64,000 nucleotides of DNA from assembly GCA_963678565.1 (NCBI GenBank), contig OY782875.1, positions 1,612,001 through 1,676,000 on the forward strand, written 5' to 3'. Below the pieces are notes generated by a model. That model was not told the origin of the DNA. It was given only the letters and a program-made list of their open reading frames with translations, and did no database searches. Position 1 is the first letter of the stretch; every line of letters begins with the position of its first letter. The DNA is from SKHV01 sp963678565 (GTDB lineage Bacteria > Bacteroidota > Bacteroidia > Bacteroidales > Prolixibacteraceae). Shown here in pieces: positions 7,974 to 17,842 of the stretch. The position numbers and the translations under genes are program-made.

Positions 7974-10307
7974 TTACTTTTTTGAAAGATTAACAATCGC
8001 TACTGCAGAGATGGCCAATGAGGAAAGAGTACTTGCTGCACTTAACCACTGTCCGAGATTTCCTTCGCGTTCGGGTTTTTCTGGTACTACGATTTCGCAA
8101 CCAGACACAATGGGAGGGTATTTTCTAATCATAAAGCTTTGGGTGGCCAATGTATAGCCATTGGGGTACTTCACATATACCTTTTTTTTGTGTGCTTTGG
8201 AACCAAACCCACCTACCCGGTTAATATAAAATTTTAGTTTTTTACTATCATCATAAGTGATCGAATAGGGATTTTGTACTGCTCCTGTTACTTTTACGGT
8301 TTGTGCCAAGGTTGGAATGTTGATTAGATCTCCGTCACGAAGTTGCAAGTCATAAATTCCTCCCGGGTTCTTCATGATTTTCTTCAAATTAATTGCAATT
8401 TGTTCATTTCCTAATTCTTCGGAATAACGATTTAATGTGGCTCCTTCTAAATAGGCATGTGGAGTGGTTCCTTTCGCAAGCTCCAAGAGATCTGAAATCT
8501 TTTGGCCACGATTTCTAATGGCATAAGTTCCTGTGTATTTAACTTCTCCTGTTATTGTTGCACTACCTTGTTCGCGGTAGCCGGGAGCCATTTTTACCGA
8601 AATATGATCGAAAGGTTGTAGTTTAAAAGAGGCATCTTGAACTGCTAAGTCGCGATTGTGATCTATAATAAATACCTTTAACAGGGTATCGCTGTATTGC
8701 GAGGCTTCTTTTTTTGATAATTTTCTTGATACTTCTATATAAGTGCTATCGGCACCTTCCTTTAAACCTCCAGATATATATATTAGATCTGAAAGTGTTG
8801 TGCTATCTGACCATTCATAGACGCCGGGATTCATAACTTCTCCGCTAATCGTTAAATAAGGTTGTTCTCCGATTTCAAAATGAGATTTTAGGGTAATAAT
8901 GTCTTCCGGTTGTAGGGTTATTTGATCCAATCCATTCATGATTCTATTAATATCAAAAGGAATGGTTTGTGTTGTTTTGTCTGCATTGAGTCGGGTAATA
9001 AGTCCTCTTTTCTGATAGACATCTTTATTTAAACTATCCGCTTTTAAAATCAATTCTTTTAAAGTCAGATTTGATTTCCACTCGTAATCACCGGGGCGAT
9101 AAACAGCGCCATTAATGGTAACGCGATTTTTATATTCTTCAACTATTAGGTTCGAATTGATCACATCGCCATTTTTTAATTCTGTTGTGGAGAAGTCATC
9201 GTATGCAACGTCCAATAACTGTTGGCCATTTTGTAATTTTCTGTTAATTTGAACATTAGAAAGATAGGCAGCATCTGTAAAACCGCCTGCATATCGAGCT
9301 AAGTCATTTAAGTGCTCTCCGTTTAGCACTTCAAAAATACCATTGCGATTAAAAGCGCCTTCGATCGTTACTCGCTTTGACGCAGGTGGAATAAATATGA
9401 TGTCATTGTCTTTTAATAAAATATTATCGCTAGGATCAGCATCAACAAGAAATTTATAAATATCAATCGTTTTGAATAATTGATTGTCTCTAATTAGTTT
9501 AATTTCTCGAAAAGACCCTATCTGATTAGGACCACCTGAAAGATACAGGGCATTAAAAAGAGTTGCAGTAACAGGTAATACATAGGTGCCGGGGGTTCTT
9601 GATTCTCCAACTAAATTGATTTGAATTGATCGAAGTTGGCCCATGCTTACCTGGGCAAATGTTCCTGGTTGTTTACCTCCCAAGTCGGCATATATTTTTG
9701 TGAGCTGCTCTTTGATCTTTTCTTCTGCCTTTTCAAAAGTTAAACCAGCAATGTATACAGGACCAACATTGGGAATTACAATTTGCCCGTTTTTATTAAC
9801 GATTAATTGATAACTGTTTTGTGAGTTTCCCCAAATCTGAATAAGAACTTGATCGCTAATTCCAATTTCATAATTCTTTGGTGTTTGAATATTATGATTT
9901 GGTTCGAAACTTAAATTGTTATTGTTAAATAATTTATTTCCAAAAATGTTATCCTCTACTTCAAAACTAGTTTCACGAGTTGATTGCTCTGTGTTATCTT
10001 CTTTTTCTGGCTTTTCAATTTGATTTAAACTACTGATTTCTTTATTCTTCGAATCCTTATCATTTTCCTCGGAGCTAATGCGTTGCTCAAATTCTTGAAT
10101 CTGTTCGTTCGTTGCTCCTTTTTGTTTTGCAATTTCTGCAGCCTGATCTAGAGTTAAACCGGCTTCATGCATCGCTTGTTGGGCTTTCTCAATGTCCTTG
10201 GTTGATTGGGAGTCAACATCAATGTTACTAACATTTTGAGCAAAAAGTGTATTGGATATTGTTAAACAAAAGCAAATAGCAAGTGCTAAATTAAGGAGTT
10301 TTTTCAT
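7974..10307 (-). CDS. SLBB-domain polysaccharide export protein
   Basis: A 777-residue exported protein with a cleavable signal peptide (cleavage after TLFAQ, about residue 24), a Gln/Glu-rich coiled linker (about 40-110), a Poly_export domain (about 150-225, GISDQVLIQIWG and NVGPVYIAGLTF) and several SLBB repeats (VTIEGAFNRNGIFE, VTINGAVYRPGDYE, LTISGEVMNPGVYE, ATITGEVKYTGTYA, VKVTGAVQNPYSI). A hydrophobic helix lies close to the C-terminus. This is the long Bacteroidota form of Wza-like secretins. It is the first gene of the minus-strand block, with a TAnnTTTG element upstream. Confidence 0.9.
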   Translation of the reverse strand: MKKLLNLALAICFCLTISNTLFAQNVSNIDVDSQSTKDIEKAQQAMHEAGLTLDQAAEIAKQKGATNEQIQEFEQRISSEENDKDSKNKEISSLNQIEKPEKEDNTEQSTRETSFEVEDNIFGNKLFNNNNLSFEPNHNIQTPKNYEIGISDQVLIQIWGNSQNSYQLIVNKNGQIVIPNVGPVYIAGLTFEKAEEKIKEQLTKIYADLGGKQPGTFAQVSMGQLRSIQINLVGESRTPGTYVLPVTATLFNALYLSGGPNQIGSFREIKLIRDNQLFKTIDIYKFLVDADPSDNILLKDNDIIFIPPASKRVTIEGAFNRNGIFEVLNGEHLNDLARYAGGFTDAAYLSNVQINRKLQNGQQLLDVAYDDFSTTELKNGDVINSNLIVEEYKNRVTINGAVYRPGDYEWKSNLTLKELILKADSLNKDVYQKRGLITRLNADKTTQTIPFDINRIMNGLDQITLQPEDIITLKSHFEIGEQPYLTISGEVMNPGVYEWSDSTTLSDLIYISGGLKEGADSTYIEVSRKLSKKEASQYSDTLLKVFIIDHNRDLAVQDASFKLQPFDHISVKMAPGYREQGSATITGEVKYTGTYAIRNRGQKISDLLELAKGTTPHAYLEGATLNRYSEELGNEQIAINLKKIMKNPGGIYDLQLRDGDLINIPTLAQTVKVTGAVQNPYSITYDDSKKLKFYINRVGGFGSKAHKKKVYVKYPNGYTLATQSFMIRKYPPIVSGCEIVVPEKPEREGNLGQWLSAASTLSSLAISAVAIVNLSKK

Positions 10308-10371
10308 GTTAAAATGTAATGTAATCTATGCGTAATTTAAACTTTAGGGATATGTATTATTAATTTTGAGG

Positions 10372-10400
10372 CAAAGATATAATTTTAAAAAAATCAACAA
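10372..10400 (-). promoter_or_regulatory. Predicted promoter of the polysaccharide export block
   Basis: On the minus strand TATCTTTG (10372-10379) fits the Bacteroidota -7 consensus TAnnTTTG, with a TTG (10398-10400) 18 bp upstream as a possible -33 element. The leader to the SLBB gene would be about 60 nt. Seen by motif only. Confidence 0.55.
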
Positions 10401-10773
10401 TACTAATGCGACAAAAATAACATTTTTTATTGAATAAGCTCCTTTTTTTACTTCTAAGAATGAGGTAAATGTCAATAGTTGTCATGTTGCTAAGTGTCAT
10501 AATAACAGGTTTTTATATCTGTTTTGAAGCCAGCTTCTTTTAATGAATCTAAATCGTATAGGTTTTCTAGATATACTGTGTTGAGATAAATGGTTTAATA
10601 CAATAATATGATGGCCCGGATTCTTATAAATTAATTTCGTTTCAGTTTACATTTGGGAAGCTGTTAATTGTTGTAATGATGATTTGATTAAGTTGGTCTT
10701 ATTTTGAACTGTGACTAAATTTCTAAGAAAGTAATTCTAGTTACTTATTTATTCTCTTTTGTCAATTTAAATT

Positions 10774-10781
10774 TATCTTTG
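10774..10781 (+). promoter_or_regulatory. Predicted -7 element of pgi
   Basis: TATCTTTG 58 bp before the chosen ATG. A TTG start at 10779 would lie inside this element, which argues for the ATG at 10839. Confidence 0.5.
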
Positions 10782-10838
10782 CAGCGCATAGTTGTAAAGC
10801 ATTTTATTGTTATTAATCAGAAACAAAAGATAGAAAAT

Positions 10839-12488
10839 ATGTTACCAACCATTAATCCAACCACTACGAAAGCTTGGAAAGAATTAGAGGCTTATTTTGG
10901 TAAATTTGAAGGAACCCAAATAAAAGATCTCTTTGCAAAGGATGCCGATCGTTTTGAGAAATATTCTCTAAAGTTTGAAGATATTTTATTGGACTATTCC
11001 AAAAATATCGTTGACGATAAAGTACTTGCTCTTTTAGTTCAATTAGCTGAAGAGTGTGGTTTAAAAGCTGCAATCGAAAGCGAATTTACGGGCGAGAAAA
11101 TCAATCAAACCGAGGATCGTTCGGTTTTGCATGTGGCGCTTAGAAATAGAAGCAATAAACCAATTCTAGTTGATGGAAAAGATGTGATGCCGGAGGTGAA
11201 CGAGGTGTTGGGGCAAATGAAAGATTTCTCTGAACAAGTTATTTCGGGTGCCTGGAAAGGTTATACAGGGAAAGCAATTACTGATATTGTAAATATTGGA
11301 ATTGGAGGTTCTGATTTAGGGCCTTTGATGGTCACCGAGGCTTTAAAACCTTATCAAAAGGAAAACATCCAACTACATTTTGTATCGAATGTTGATGGAA
11401 CGCACATTGCTGAAACTTTGAAAAATGTGAATCCTGAAACTACGTTATTTATTGTGGCTTCAAAAACTTTTACCACACAAGAAACCATGACTAATGCGAA
11501 CTCTGCAAAAGATTGGTTCTTGAACTCTGCAAAAGAAGAAAGTGCAGTCGCAAAACATTTTGTGGCTTTGTCAACCAATGCTGAAGCAGTGGCTGCCTTT
11601 GGAATTGACACCAAAAATATGTTTCGTTTCTGGAATTGGGTAGGAGGTCGTTACTCTTTATGGTCGGCAATTGGTCTTTCAATTGCTTGTGCTATTGGGT
11701 TCGACAACTATGTAGAATTGTTGGAAGGTGCTCATGCCATGGACAATCACTTTCAATCAAGCGATTTCGATAAAAATATTCCGGTGACATTGGCTTTAAT
11801 CGGACTTTGGTACAATAATTTTTATGGTGCGGAAACCGAAGCAATTTTGCCATACGATCAATATATGCACCGCTTTTCTGCATATTTTCAACAAGGAAAT
11901 ATGGAAAGTAATGGAAAGTATGTAGATCGAAATGGTGAAAAAGTTACTTACCAAACCGGTCCAATTATTTGGGGAGAACCGGGAACCAATGGTCAACATG
12001 CGTTTTATCAATTGATTCATCAAGGTACAAAATTAATTCCTTGTGATTTTATGGCTCCGGCAATTAGTCACAATCAATTGAGTGATCATCATCCAAAATT
12101 ATTGGCTAACTTTTTTGCTCAAACCGAGGCACTGATGGTGGGGAAAACACCAGAACAGGTGGAAGCCGAATTAAAAGCTGCAGGTAAAACGTCTGAAGAA
12201 ATTGCAGCGCTGTTGACCTTTAAAGTTTTTGAAGGAAACAAACCAACCAACTCATTTTTGTTTAAGCAATTAACTCCGCGTACCCTTGGTTCTTTAATAG
12301 CCATGTACGAGCACAAAATTTTTGTACAAGGGATCATTTGGAACATCTTTAGTTTCGATCAGTGGGGGGTTGAATTAGGAAAACAGTTGGCCAACCAAAT
12401 TTTGCCTGAGCTTTCAGGTGACGATACTGTAACAGCGCACGATGCATCAACCAATGGATTAATTAATGCTTACAAAGCAATGAGATAA
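10839..12488 (+). CDS. pgi: Glucose-6-phosphate isomerase
   Basis: Interconverts glucose 6-phosphate and fructose 6-phosphate in glycolysis and gluconeogenesis (cytoplasm). The protein shows the family signatures: NIGIGGSDLGPLMVTEAL, SKTFTTQETMTNA, VGGRYSLWSAIGLS, the GxxGQH-like segment EPGTNGQHAFYQLIHQGT and the C-terminal catalytic lysine region INAYKAMR. I start at ATG 10839 (MLPTINPTTTKAWKELEAYF, 549 residues), matching family N-termini; a longer frame from TTG 10779 would overlap the promoter. The gene is monocistronic, closed by a strong hairpin terminator. Confidence 0.97.
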   Translation: MLPTINPTTTKAWKELEAYFGKFEGTQIKDLFAKDADRFEKYSLKFEDILLDYSKNIVDDKVLALLVQLAEECGLKAAIESEFTGEKINQTEDRSVLHVALRNRSNKPILVDGKDVMPEVNEVLGQMKDFSEQVISGAWKGYTGKAITDIVNIGIGGSDLGPLMVTEALKPYQKENIQLHFVSNVDGTHIAETLKNVNPETTLFIVASKTFTTQETMTNANSAKDWFLNSAKEESAVAKHFVALSTNAEAVAAFGIDTKNMFRFWNWVGGRYSLWSAIGLSIACAIGFDNYVELLEGAHAMDNHFQSSDFDKNIPVTLALIGLWYNNFYGAETEAILPYDQYMHRFSAYFQQGNMESNGKYVDRNGEKVTYQTGPIIWGEPGTNGQHAFYQLIHQGTKLIPCDFMAPAISHNQLSDHHPKLLANFFAQTEALMVGKTPEQVEAELKAAGKTSEEIAALLTFKVFEGNKPTNSFLFKQLTPRTLGSLIAMYEHKIFVQGIIWNIFSFDQWGVELGKQLANQILPELSGDDTVTAHDASTNGLINAYKAMR

Positions 12489-12511
12489 TTTATTGTAATA
12501 AAATATATTGA

Positions 12512-12545
12512 AAGAGGCTTTCTGAAAGGAGAGCCTCTTTTTTAT
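12512..12545 (+). terminator. Rho-independent terminator of pgi
   Basis: AAAGAGGCTTTC pairs with GAGAGCCTCTTT (one mismatch) around a 6-nt loop and is followed by a T run. Confidence 0.85.
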
Positions 12546-12671
12546 TCCTGATTATCACTAAAGATCTTTCTCAATCATACAAATTTAGTCGAGTTGTAAT
12601 TTATGACTTAAGAAAAGAGCTTGTATTAATTCTTCTTAATTAATTTTAAATTCAATTTTCTTTTCTTTTAT

Positions 12672-12679
12672 TATTTTTG
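12672..12679 (+). promoter_or_regulatory. Predicted -7 element of tex
   Basis: TATTTTTG, matching TAnnTTTG, 17 bp upstream of the tex ATG. This implies a very short leader. Motif only. Confidence 0.4.
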
Positions 12680-12696
12680 GTTTAAATCTAAAAATC

Positions 12697-14829
12697 ATGA
12701 ATTCAACAATTACCAATATCATATCTATAAAATTAAATATTCCTGAGCAATCAGTCATTAATACAGTTGTATTGCTAGAGGAAGGTGCAACAATACCTTT
12801 TATTTCTCGTTATCGAAAAGAATTGACCGGAAGTTTGGACGAGGTACAAGTTTCTTCTATTCAAAAAGAGATGCTGTCGCTAAAAGAGCTGATTAAGCGG
12901 AAAGAGACGATACTTCAAACCATTAAGGAGGCAGGAGCTTTAACTGAGGATTTAAGAGCGCAAATTGAAGAAACATTCGACTCAAATACCTTGGAGGATA
13001 TTTATCTGCCATATAAACCGAAAAAGCGCACAAGAGCAACTCTTGCAAAAGAAAACGGATTAGAAGGTTTAGCTAAAATTTTAATGAGTCAATTGAATCC
13101 TAATTTCGAAACAAAGGCAAAACAGTTTGTCAATGATAAGGTAGAATCAGTTGACGTGGCTTTGGCAGGAGCTAGAGACATTATTGCAGAATGGATTAGT
13201 GAAAATCCGCGTGCAAGAGATATGGTAAGGTATCAATTCAACAGAACTGCTAATTTGGTGGCCAAGGTAGTAAAAGGAAAAGAGACCGAAGGAGATAAGT
13301 ATCGATCGTATTTCGATTGGAGCGAATCCTTGAATCGCATTCCATCGCATCGGTTTTTAGCCATTCAAAGAGGAGCACATGAAGGAATCTTAAGAATGAA
13401 ATTGGCAATCGAAGAGGAAGCGGTTGTAAGGCGATTGAGTCGTTTTTTTATCAAACCTGAAAGTGTTTGTTCCGACCAAATTAAATTAGCAGTGAAGGAT
13501 GCTGCAAAGCGCTTGCTTTTTCCTTCGATTGAAACTGAGTTTTTAAAGACTGCAAAAGAAAAAGCTGATGAGGAAGCAGTGACGGTTTTTGTGGAGAATT
13601 TAAGTCAGTTGCTCTTGGCACCACCTTTGGGTGAGAAAAGGGTGATGGCCATTGACCCCGGTTTTCGCACAGGATGTAAGGTGGTTTGTTTAAGTGCCGA
13701 AGGTGCTTTGTTGCACAACGAAACAATTTTCCCTCATCCTCCACAGCGCGAAGCAAAAGAGGCCTCTCGAAAAATTCTTTCGCTGGTGAATGCTTATAAA
13801 ATTGAAGCCATCGCAGTCGGAAATGGAACTGCTGGTCGCGAAACAGAACGATTTATAAAGTACATTCAATTCGATCACAACATCGAAGTGTTTTCTGTGA
13901 ATGAAGATGGAGCATCCATCTATTCCGCTTCCAAAACCGGGCGCGATGAATTTCCAAATTTCGATGTTACTGTTCGTGGTGCCGTTTCAATAGGTCGCCG
14001 ATTGATGGATCCTTTGGCCGAGCTGGTAAAAATAGATCCTAAATCCATAGGTGTTGGCCAATATCAACACGATGTTGAGCAAAAGAAACTGAATGAAAGC
14101 TTAACCGAAGTGGTTGAGTTTTGTGTAAATAAAGTTGGAGTGAATGTGAATACTGCCAGTAAGCATTTATTAAGTTATATTTCTGGATTAGGGCCTCAGT
14201 TAGCTGATAATATTGTAAAATACCGATCGAAGAGTGGACCTTTTAAAAGTAGGAACGAATTGATGGAAGTGCCCCGAATGGGAGCGAAGTCGTTTGAGCA
14301 ATGTGCCGGATTCCTAAGGGTAATAAGTGCCGAAAATCCATTGGATAATTCTGCAGTTCACCCCGAATCTTATTCCTTAGTGAAGCAAATGGCCAGCGAT
14401 TTAAATTGTAGTGTGAACGATCTAATTGGAAATGATGAAAAAGTAGATCAAATTCCAATTGATCGTTATGTTAATTCAAAAATCGGAATTCCTACATTAA
14501 AAGATATTGTAAAGGAATTAGCAAAACCCGGCTTAGATCCACGAGAAGACCTAGAAGTATTTGAGTTTTCAGAGGATGTTCGAAAAATTGATGATCTACA
14601 AATGGGAATGGAATTGAACGGAATTGTCACCAACATTACTCGTTTTGGCGCTTTTGTTGATATTGGCATCAAGGAAAATGGCTTGATTCATGTTTCTCAA
14701 ATGGCTGATGAGTACATTAGCGATCCGGCAAAGGTGGTACATTTAAATCAGCACTTACGTGTAAAAGTGAAAGAAGTAGACCAAATACGAAAGAGAATTC
14801 AATTGACCCTAAAAGGAGTGAAGCAATAA
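12697..14829 (+). CDS. tex: Tex family S1 RNA-binding protein
   Basis: A 710-residue cytoplasmic nucleic-acid-binding protein related to transcription accessory protein Tex and eukaryotic Spt6. Domains in order: helical Tex N-terminal region (about 1-190), YqgF/RNase H-like domain (about 315-440, VMAIDPGFRTGCKVVCLS), helix-hairpin-helix pair (about 480-560, SYISGLGPQLADNIV and VPRMGAKSFEQCAGFLRV) and a C-terminal S1 domain (about 635-705, LNGIVTNITRFGAFVDIG). All are intact and the length is slightly short of the 720-780 typical of proteobacterial Tex. It stands alone between pgi and araA. Precise role in this organism is not predictable. Confidence 0.95.
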   Translation: MNSTITNIISIKLNIPEQSVINTVVLLEEGATIPFISRYRKELTGSLDEVQVSSIQKEMLSLKELIKRKETILQTIKEAGALTEDLRAQIEETFDSNTLEDIYLPYKPKKRTRATLAKENGLEGLAKILMSQLNPNFETKAKQFVNDKVESVDVALAGARDIIAEWISENPRARDMVRYQFNRTANLVAKVVKGKETEGDKYRSYFDWSESLNRIPSHRFLAIQRGAHEGILRMKLAIEEEAVVRRLSRFFIKPESVCSDQIKLAVKDAAKRLLFPSIETEFLKTAKEKADEEAVTVFVENLSQLLLAPPLGEKRVMAIDPGFRTGCKVVCLSAEGALLHNETIFPHPPQREAKEASRKILSLVNAYKIEAIAVGNGTAGRETERFIKYIQFDHNIEVFSVNEDGASIYSASKTGRDEFPNFDVTVRGAVSIGRRLMDPLAELVKIDPKSIGVGQYQHDVEQKKLNESLTEVVEFCVNKVGVNVNTASKHLLSYISGLGPQLADNIVKYRSKSGPFKSRNELMEVPRMGAKSFEQCAGFLRVISAENPLDNSAVHPESYSLVKQMASDLNCSVNDLIGNDEKVDQIPIDRYVNSKIGIPTLKDIVKELAKPGLDPREDLEVFEFSEDVRKIDDLQMGMELNGIVTNITRFGAFVDIGIKENGLIHVSQMADEYISDPAKVVHLNQHLRVKVKEVDQIRKRIQLTLKGVKQ

Positions 14830-14996
14830 TTTGCTTTGATATAATGTATAATATAATAGAACTAATGAAGCAGATTGATTCGTTTATTTCTAAGAGGATA
14901 GCAATCTGATAATCTGAATATCCAAAGAAATTTGACTCAGTTTTTGCGTTTGGAAAAGTAAATTATTTTGATCATGTTCAATTCATTTTCTTTTTA

Positions 14997-15004
14997 TATA
15001 TTTG
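14997..15004 (+). promoter_or_regulatory. Predicted -7 element of araA
   Basis: TATATTTG about 105 bp upstream of araA. The long leader contains the inverted pair TCCACAAAGTTAAGTTGTGGA (arms about 15055-15060 and 15070-15075), a small hairpin that may be regulatory. Confidence 0.45.
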
Positions 15005-15108
15005 TGTAGACTAAAAAAGTGTAAAAAGAACACTAAATATTAATTTGCTAACGTCCACAAAGTTAAGTTGTGGATTTTGTTAGGAAGAATTTAAAAAAAA
15101 CATAAGAA

Positions 15109-16593
15109 ATGAGTACTTCTAATTTGAAAATTTGGTTTGTTACCGGTAGTCAACACCTATACGGACCCGAAACTTTAAAGCAGGTGGATGCTGATTCAGC
15201 ACAAATTGTTGAAGGTTTAAATGCATCAGGAAATGTTCCTGTAGAGATTGTATTTAAGCCTGTTGTAACAACTCCAGATACTATCTTGGAGATGTGTGTT
15301 GCTGCTAACGATGATCCAAATTGTATTGGTTTAGTAACGTGGATGCATACTTTTTCTCCCGCAAAAATGTGGATTCAAGGTTTGAGTATTTTAAACAAAC
15401 CATTTGCACATTTACATACCCAATTTAATCGCGACATTCCATGGAACGATATCGATATGGATTTCATGAACTTGAACCAATCAGCTCATGGTGACCGCGA
15501 ATTCGGTTTTATTTGTACTCGTTTACGTAAAAATCGCAAAGTTATTGTTGGGCACTGGGAAGAAGAGGGTGTTCAAAAGAAATTAGGTGTTTGGTCGCGT
15601 GCAGCTTTAGGATGGCACGAATCAAAAACCTTGAAAATTGCACGTTTTGGAGACAATATGCGTCATGTTGCTGTAACTGAAGGTGATAAAGTTGAGGCTC
15701 AAAAAGTATTTGGATGGCAAGTTAATTACTACGGTGTTGGTGATTTAGTAAAAGTGATTGATGCTGTTGCCGAAGAAGAAGTTGATGCAATGATGAAAGA
15801 GTACGAAACTTTGTACGAAATTGCAACAGACCAAATCGATAACGTACGTTACCAAGCTAAAATAGAAGTTGGTTTAACTCAATTTTTAGATAAGCACGGT
15901 TACAAAGCATATACTTCAAACTTTGAAGATTTAAATGGATTGGCTCAATTACCCGGATTAGCTTCTCAGCGTATGATGGCTAAAGGTTATGGTTTCGGTG
16001 CTGAAGGCGACTGGAAACAAGCTGGTTTAGTTCGTATTTTGAAAGTAATGGGTGAAGGTTTAGAAGGTGGATGTTCATTTATGGAAGATTATACTTACCA
16101 CTTAGATCCTAAGCAACCTGCTGTATTAAGTGCACATATGTTAGAAATTTGTCCTTCGATTGCAGAAGCAAAACCAAAAATCGAAGTACACCCACTTGGA
16201 ATTGGTGGCAAAGACGATCCTGCTCGTTTAACATTTACTGCTCCTGAAGGAGAAGGTGTAAATGCAACTTTAGTTGACATGGGCGGTCGTATGCGCATGA
16301 TTATTAACCCTGTAACTTGTATCAAACCTCAGGACTTACCTAAGTTGCCTGTAGCACGTGCATTCTGGGTTCCACAACCAAATCTTGAAATTGGTGCTGC
16401 TGCATGGATTTTAGGTGGTGGTGCGCACCATACCGCTTTCTCAATGGCAATAGATTCTGAATACATCGAAGATTTCGCAGAAATGGCTGGTGTTGAATTA
16501 GTATCAATCGATGAGAAAACAACCATCTCAGATTTCAAAAAAGAATTACGTTGGAACGAAATGTTCTATATGTTAGGCAAAGCATTACAATAA
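15109..16593 (+). CDS. araA: L-arabinose isomerase
   Basis: Converts L-arabinose to L-ribulose, the first step of bacterial arabinose use; a cytoplasmic Mn-dependent enzyme. The 494-residue product begins LKIWFVTGSQHLYGPETL, typical of AraA, and keeps the metal/catalytic region GFGAEGDWKQAGL, GGCSFMEDYTYHL, EVHPLGIGGKDDPARL and GGGAHHTAF carrying the expected glutamates and histidines. Codon use is strongly biased and regular, suggesting high expression. Unusually it stands alone: no ribulokinase (araB) or epimerase (araD) is adjacent, and the neighbours are unrelated. A terminator follows immediately. Confidence 0.96.
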   Translation: MSTSNLKIWFVTGSQHLYGPETLKQVDADSAQIVEGLNASGNVPVEIVFKPVVTTPDTILEMCVAANDDPNCIGLVTWMHTFSPAKMWIQGLSILNKPFAHLHTQFNRDIPWNDIDMDFMNLNQSAHGDREFGFICTRLRKNRKVIVGHWEEEGVQKKLGVWSRAALGWHESKTLKIARFGDNMRHVAVTEGDKVEAQKVFGWQVNYYGVGDLVKVIDAVAEEEVDAMMKEYETLYEIATDQIDNVRYQAKIEVGLTQFLDKHGYKAYTSNFEDLNGLAQLPGLASQRMMAKGYGFGAEGDWKQAGLVRILKVMGEGLEGGCSFMEDYTYHLDPKQPAVLSAHMLEICPSIAEAKPKIEVHPLGIGGKDDPARLTFTAPEGEGVNATLVDMGGRMRMIINPVTCIKPQDLPKLPVARAFWVPQPNLEIGAAAWILGGGAHHTAFSMAIDSEYIEDFAEMAGVELVSIDEKTTISDFKKELRWNEMFYMLGKALQ

Positions 16594-16615
16594 ATCTACT
16601 TCTATAAAATTAGAT

Positions 16616-16645
16616 AACGCCGCGTCGCAAGATGTGGCGTTTTTT
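16616..16645 (+). terminator. Rho-independent terminator of araA
   Basis: AACGCCGCGTC pairs with GATGTGGCGTT (two G-U pairs) around a short loop, followed by six T. Confidence 0.85.
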
Positions 16646-16780
16646 ATTGGCTCAAAAATGCAATCTGGTCGAAAACTATATTGTTTAGAAAGTACAATTA
16701 AATATTTGTTTTCAATCATTATTAATCAATTGCTAAACCTATCTTTATGGCTGATTAATTTCGAAAATTCAACTTTTTTA

Positions 16781-16788
16781 TATTTTTG
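16781..16788 (+). promoter_or_regulatory. Predicted -7 element of the ketopantoate-reductase-like gene
   Basis: TATTTTTG, 21 bp before the GTG start; motif match only. Confidence 0.4.
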
Positions 16789-16809
16789 TTCTGAAAAGGT
16801 AATCAATTT

Positions 16810-17838
16810 GTGAGAGTTTTAATTGTAGGTGCTGGTGCAATTGGAGTAACAACTTCAGTTATATTATCCGAAAATGGATTTGATATCACCTTGTTGTGTA
16901 AAGACGAGCGTGAGGCTATTTTCATTACTGAAAACGGACTGCAATTAAAGCAAGCTAAAGTTCTAAAAACAGAGTCGGTTGTTGCTGTTGCAGATTATAA
17001 AAGCTTAGAAGATAATTTCGATTTTATTATTCTTGCCACAAAAGCGAATGATTTAGATCAACCCATTCGCTCTATCAAGAAATATTTGAAAAATGGTTTA
17101 ATTGTTTCTTTTCAAGATGGTTTTTGTGAAGAGCAAATCGCAAGGATTGTGGGAACCGAGCGCGTGGTTGGCTGCGTTGTTAGTTGGGGAGCCACGCTAA
17201 AGAAGCAGGGAATTGCAGAAATAACTTCCAAAGGGGAATTTGTAATTGGAAAATTAGATGGTGCCGATGATGTACGAATGGATCATCTCTCATTTATCCT
17301 CGAAAAAATTAATCCTACTACCACCGTAAGCAATATCAACGAACATATTTATTCGAAATTGATTATCAACTCCTGTGTTACAACAATGGGAGCAATTTCA
17401 GGACTATTACTGGCAGACATTTTAAACACACGTTCGATGCGAAATGTCTTTACATGTATTATTCGCGAAGCAATATTAGTTGCGGATGCTTTGGACATTG
17501 ACGTTCCTGATTTTTCTGATAGCCTTAATTTTTACAATCTGGTAAGTGGCAATCATTTTTTTAAAAGATTGTACCGCCATCTCTTTATTCAAGTTTTTGG
17601 TTTGAAATATCGAAGAGTAAAGTCTTCTGGATTGCAATCGTTGGAGAGAGGTAAAAAAACTGAAATTGATTATTTAAACGGATTTATTCTTGAAAAGGCC
17701 AACGAATTGGGCATTCATGTACCGGTAAATAAAATTTTAGTTGAAATGCTTCATGAAATTGAAGATGGAAAACGAGCAATCGGTGTAGATAACCTATTGG
17801 AACTTGGAATTCGCTGCAAAGGAGGGAGGATGAAGTAA
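16810..17838 (+). CDS. 2-dehydropantoate 2-reductase family protein (PanE/ApbA)
   Basis: An NAD(P)H-dependent reductase of the ketopantoate reductase family, which normally makes pantoate for coenzyme A. The Rossmann motif is at the extreme N-terminus (VLIVGAGAIGVTTSVIL), and ATKANDLDQPI followed by FQDGFCEEQIARIVG matches the family's K/N region. The C-terminal helical domain (about 185-340) contains the expected lysine region SKLIINSCVTTMGAISGLL. The start is a GTG, because the dinucleotide-binding strand begins immediately after it. At 342 residues it is slightly long. The GNN-Q pattern after the Rossmann strand departs from E. coli PanE, so a related substrate is possible. The gene appears monocistronic. 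Confidence 0.82.
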   Translation: MRVLIVGAGAIGVTTSVILSENGFDITLLCKDEREAIFITENGLQLKQAKVLKTESVVAVADYKSLEDNFDFIILATKANDLDQPIRSIKKYLKNGLIVSFQDGFCEEQIARIVGTERVVGCVVSWGATLKKQGIAEITSKGEFVIGKLDGADDVRMDHLSFILEKINPTTTVSNINEHIYSKLIINSCVTTMGAISGLLLADILNTRSMRNVFTCIIREAILVADALDIDVPDFSDSLNFYNLVSGNHFFKRLYRHLFIQVFGLKYRRVKSSGLQSLERGKKTEIDYLNGFILEKANELGIHVPVNKILVEMLHEIEDGKRAIGVDNLLELGIRCKGGRMK

Positions 17839-17842
17839 TAAA

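Larger units (their letters stand above)
10308..10838. other. AT-rich divergent regulatory gap
   Basis: About 530 bp separating the minus-strand export block from pgi. It carries the two predicted promoters noted separately. The remaining sequence shows no coding pattern or obvious repeat. Confidence 0.5.

Noticed and set aside
10779..10838. Longer pgi start at TTG 10779
   Set aside because: The TTG overlaps the TATCTTTG -7 element and the added residues do not match the family; ATG 10839 gives the standard N-terminus.
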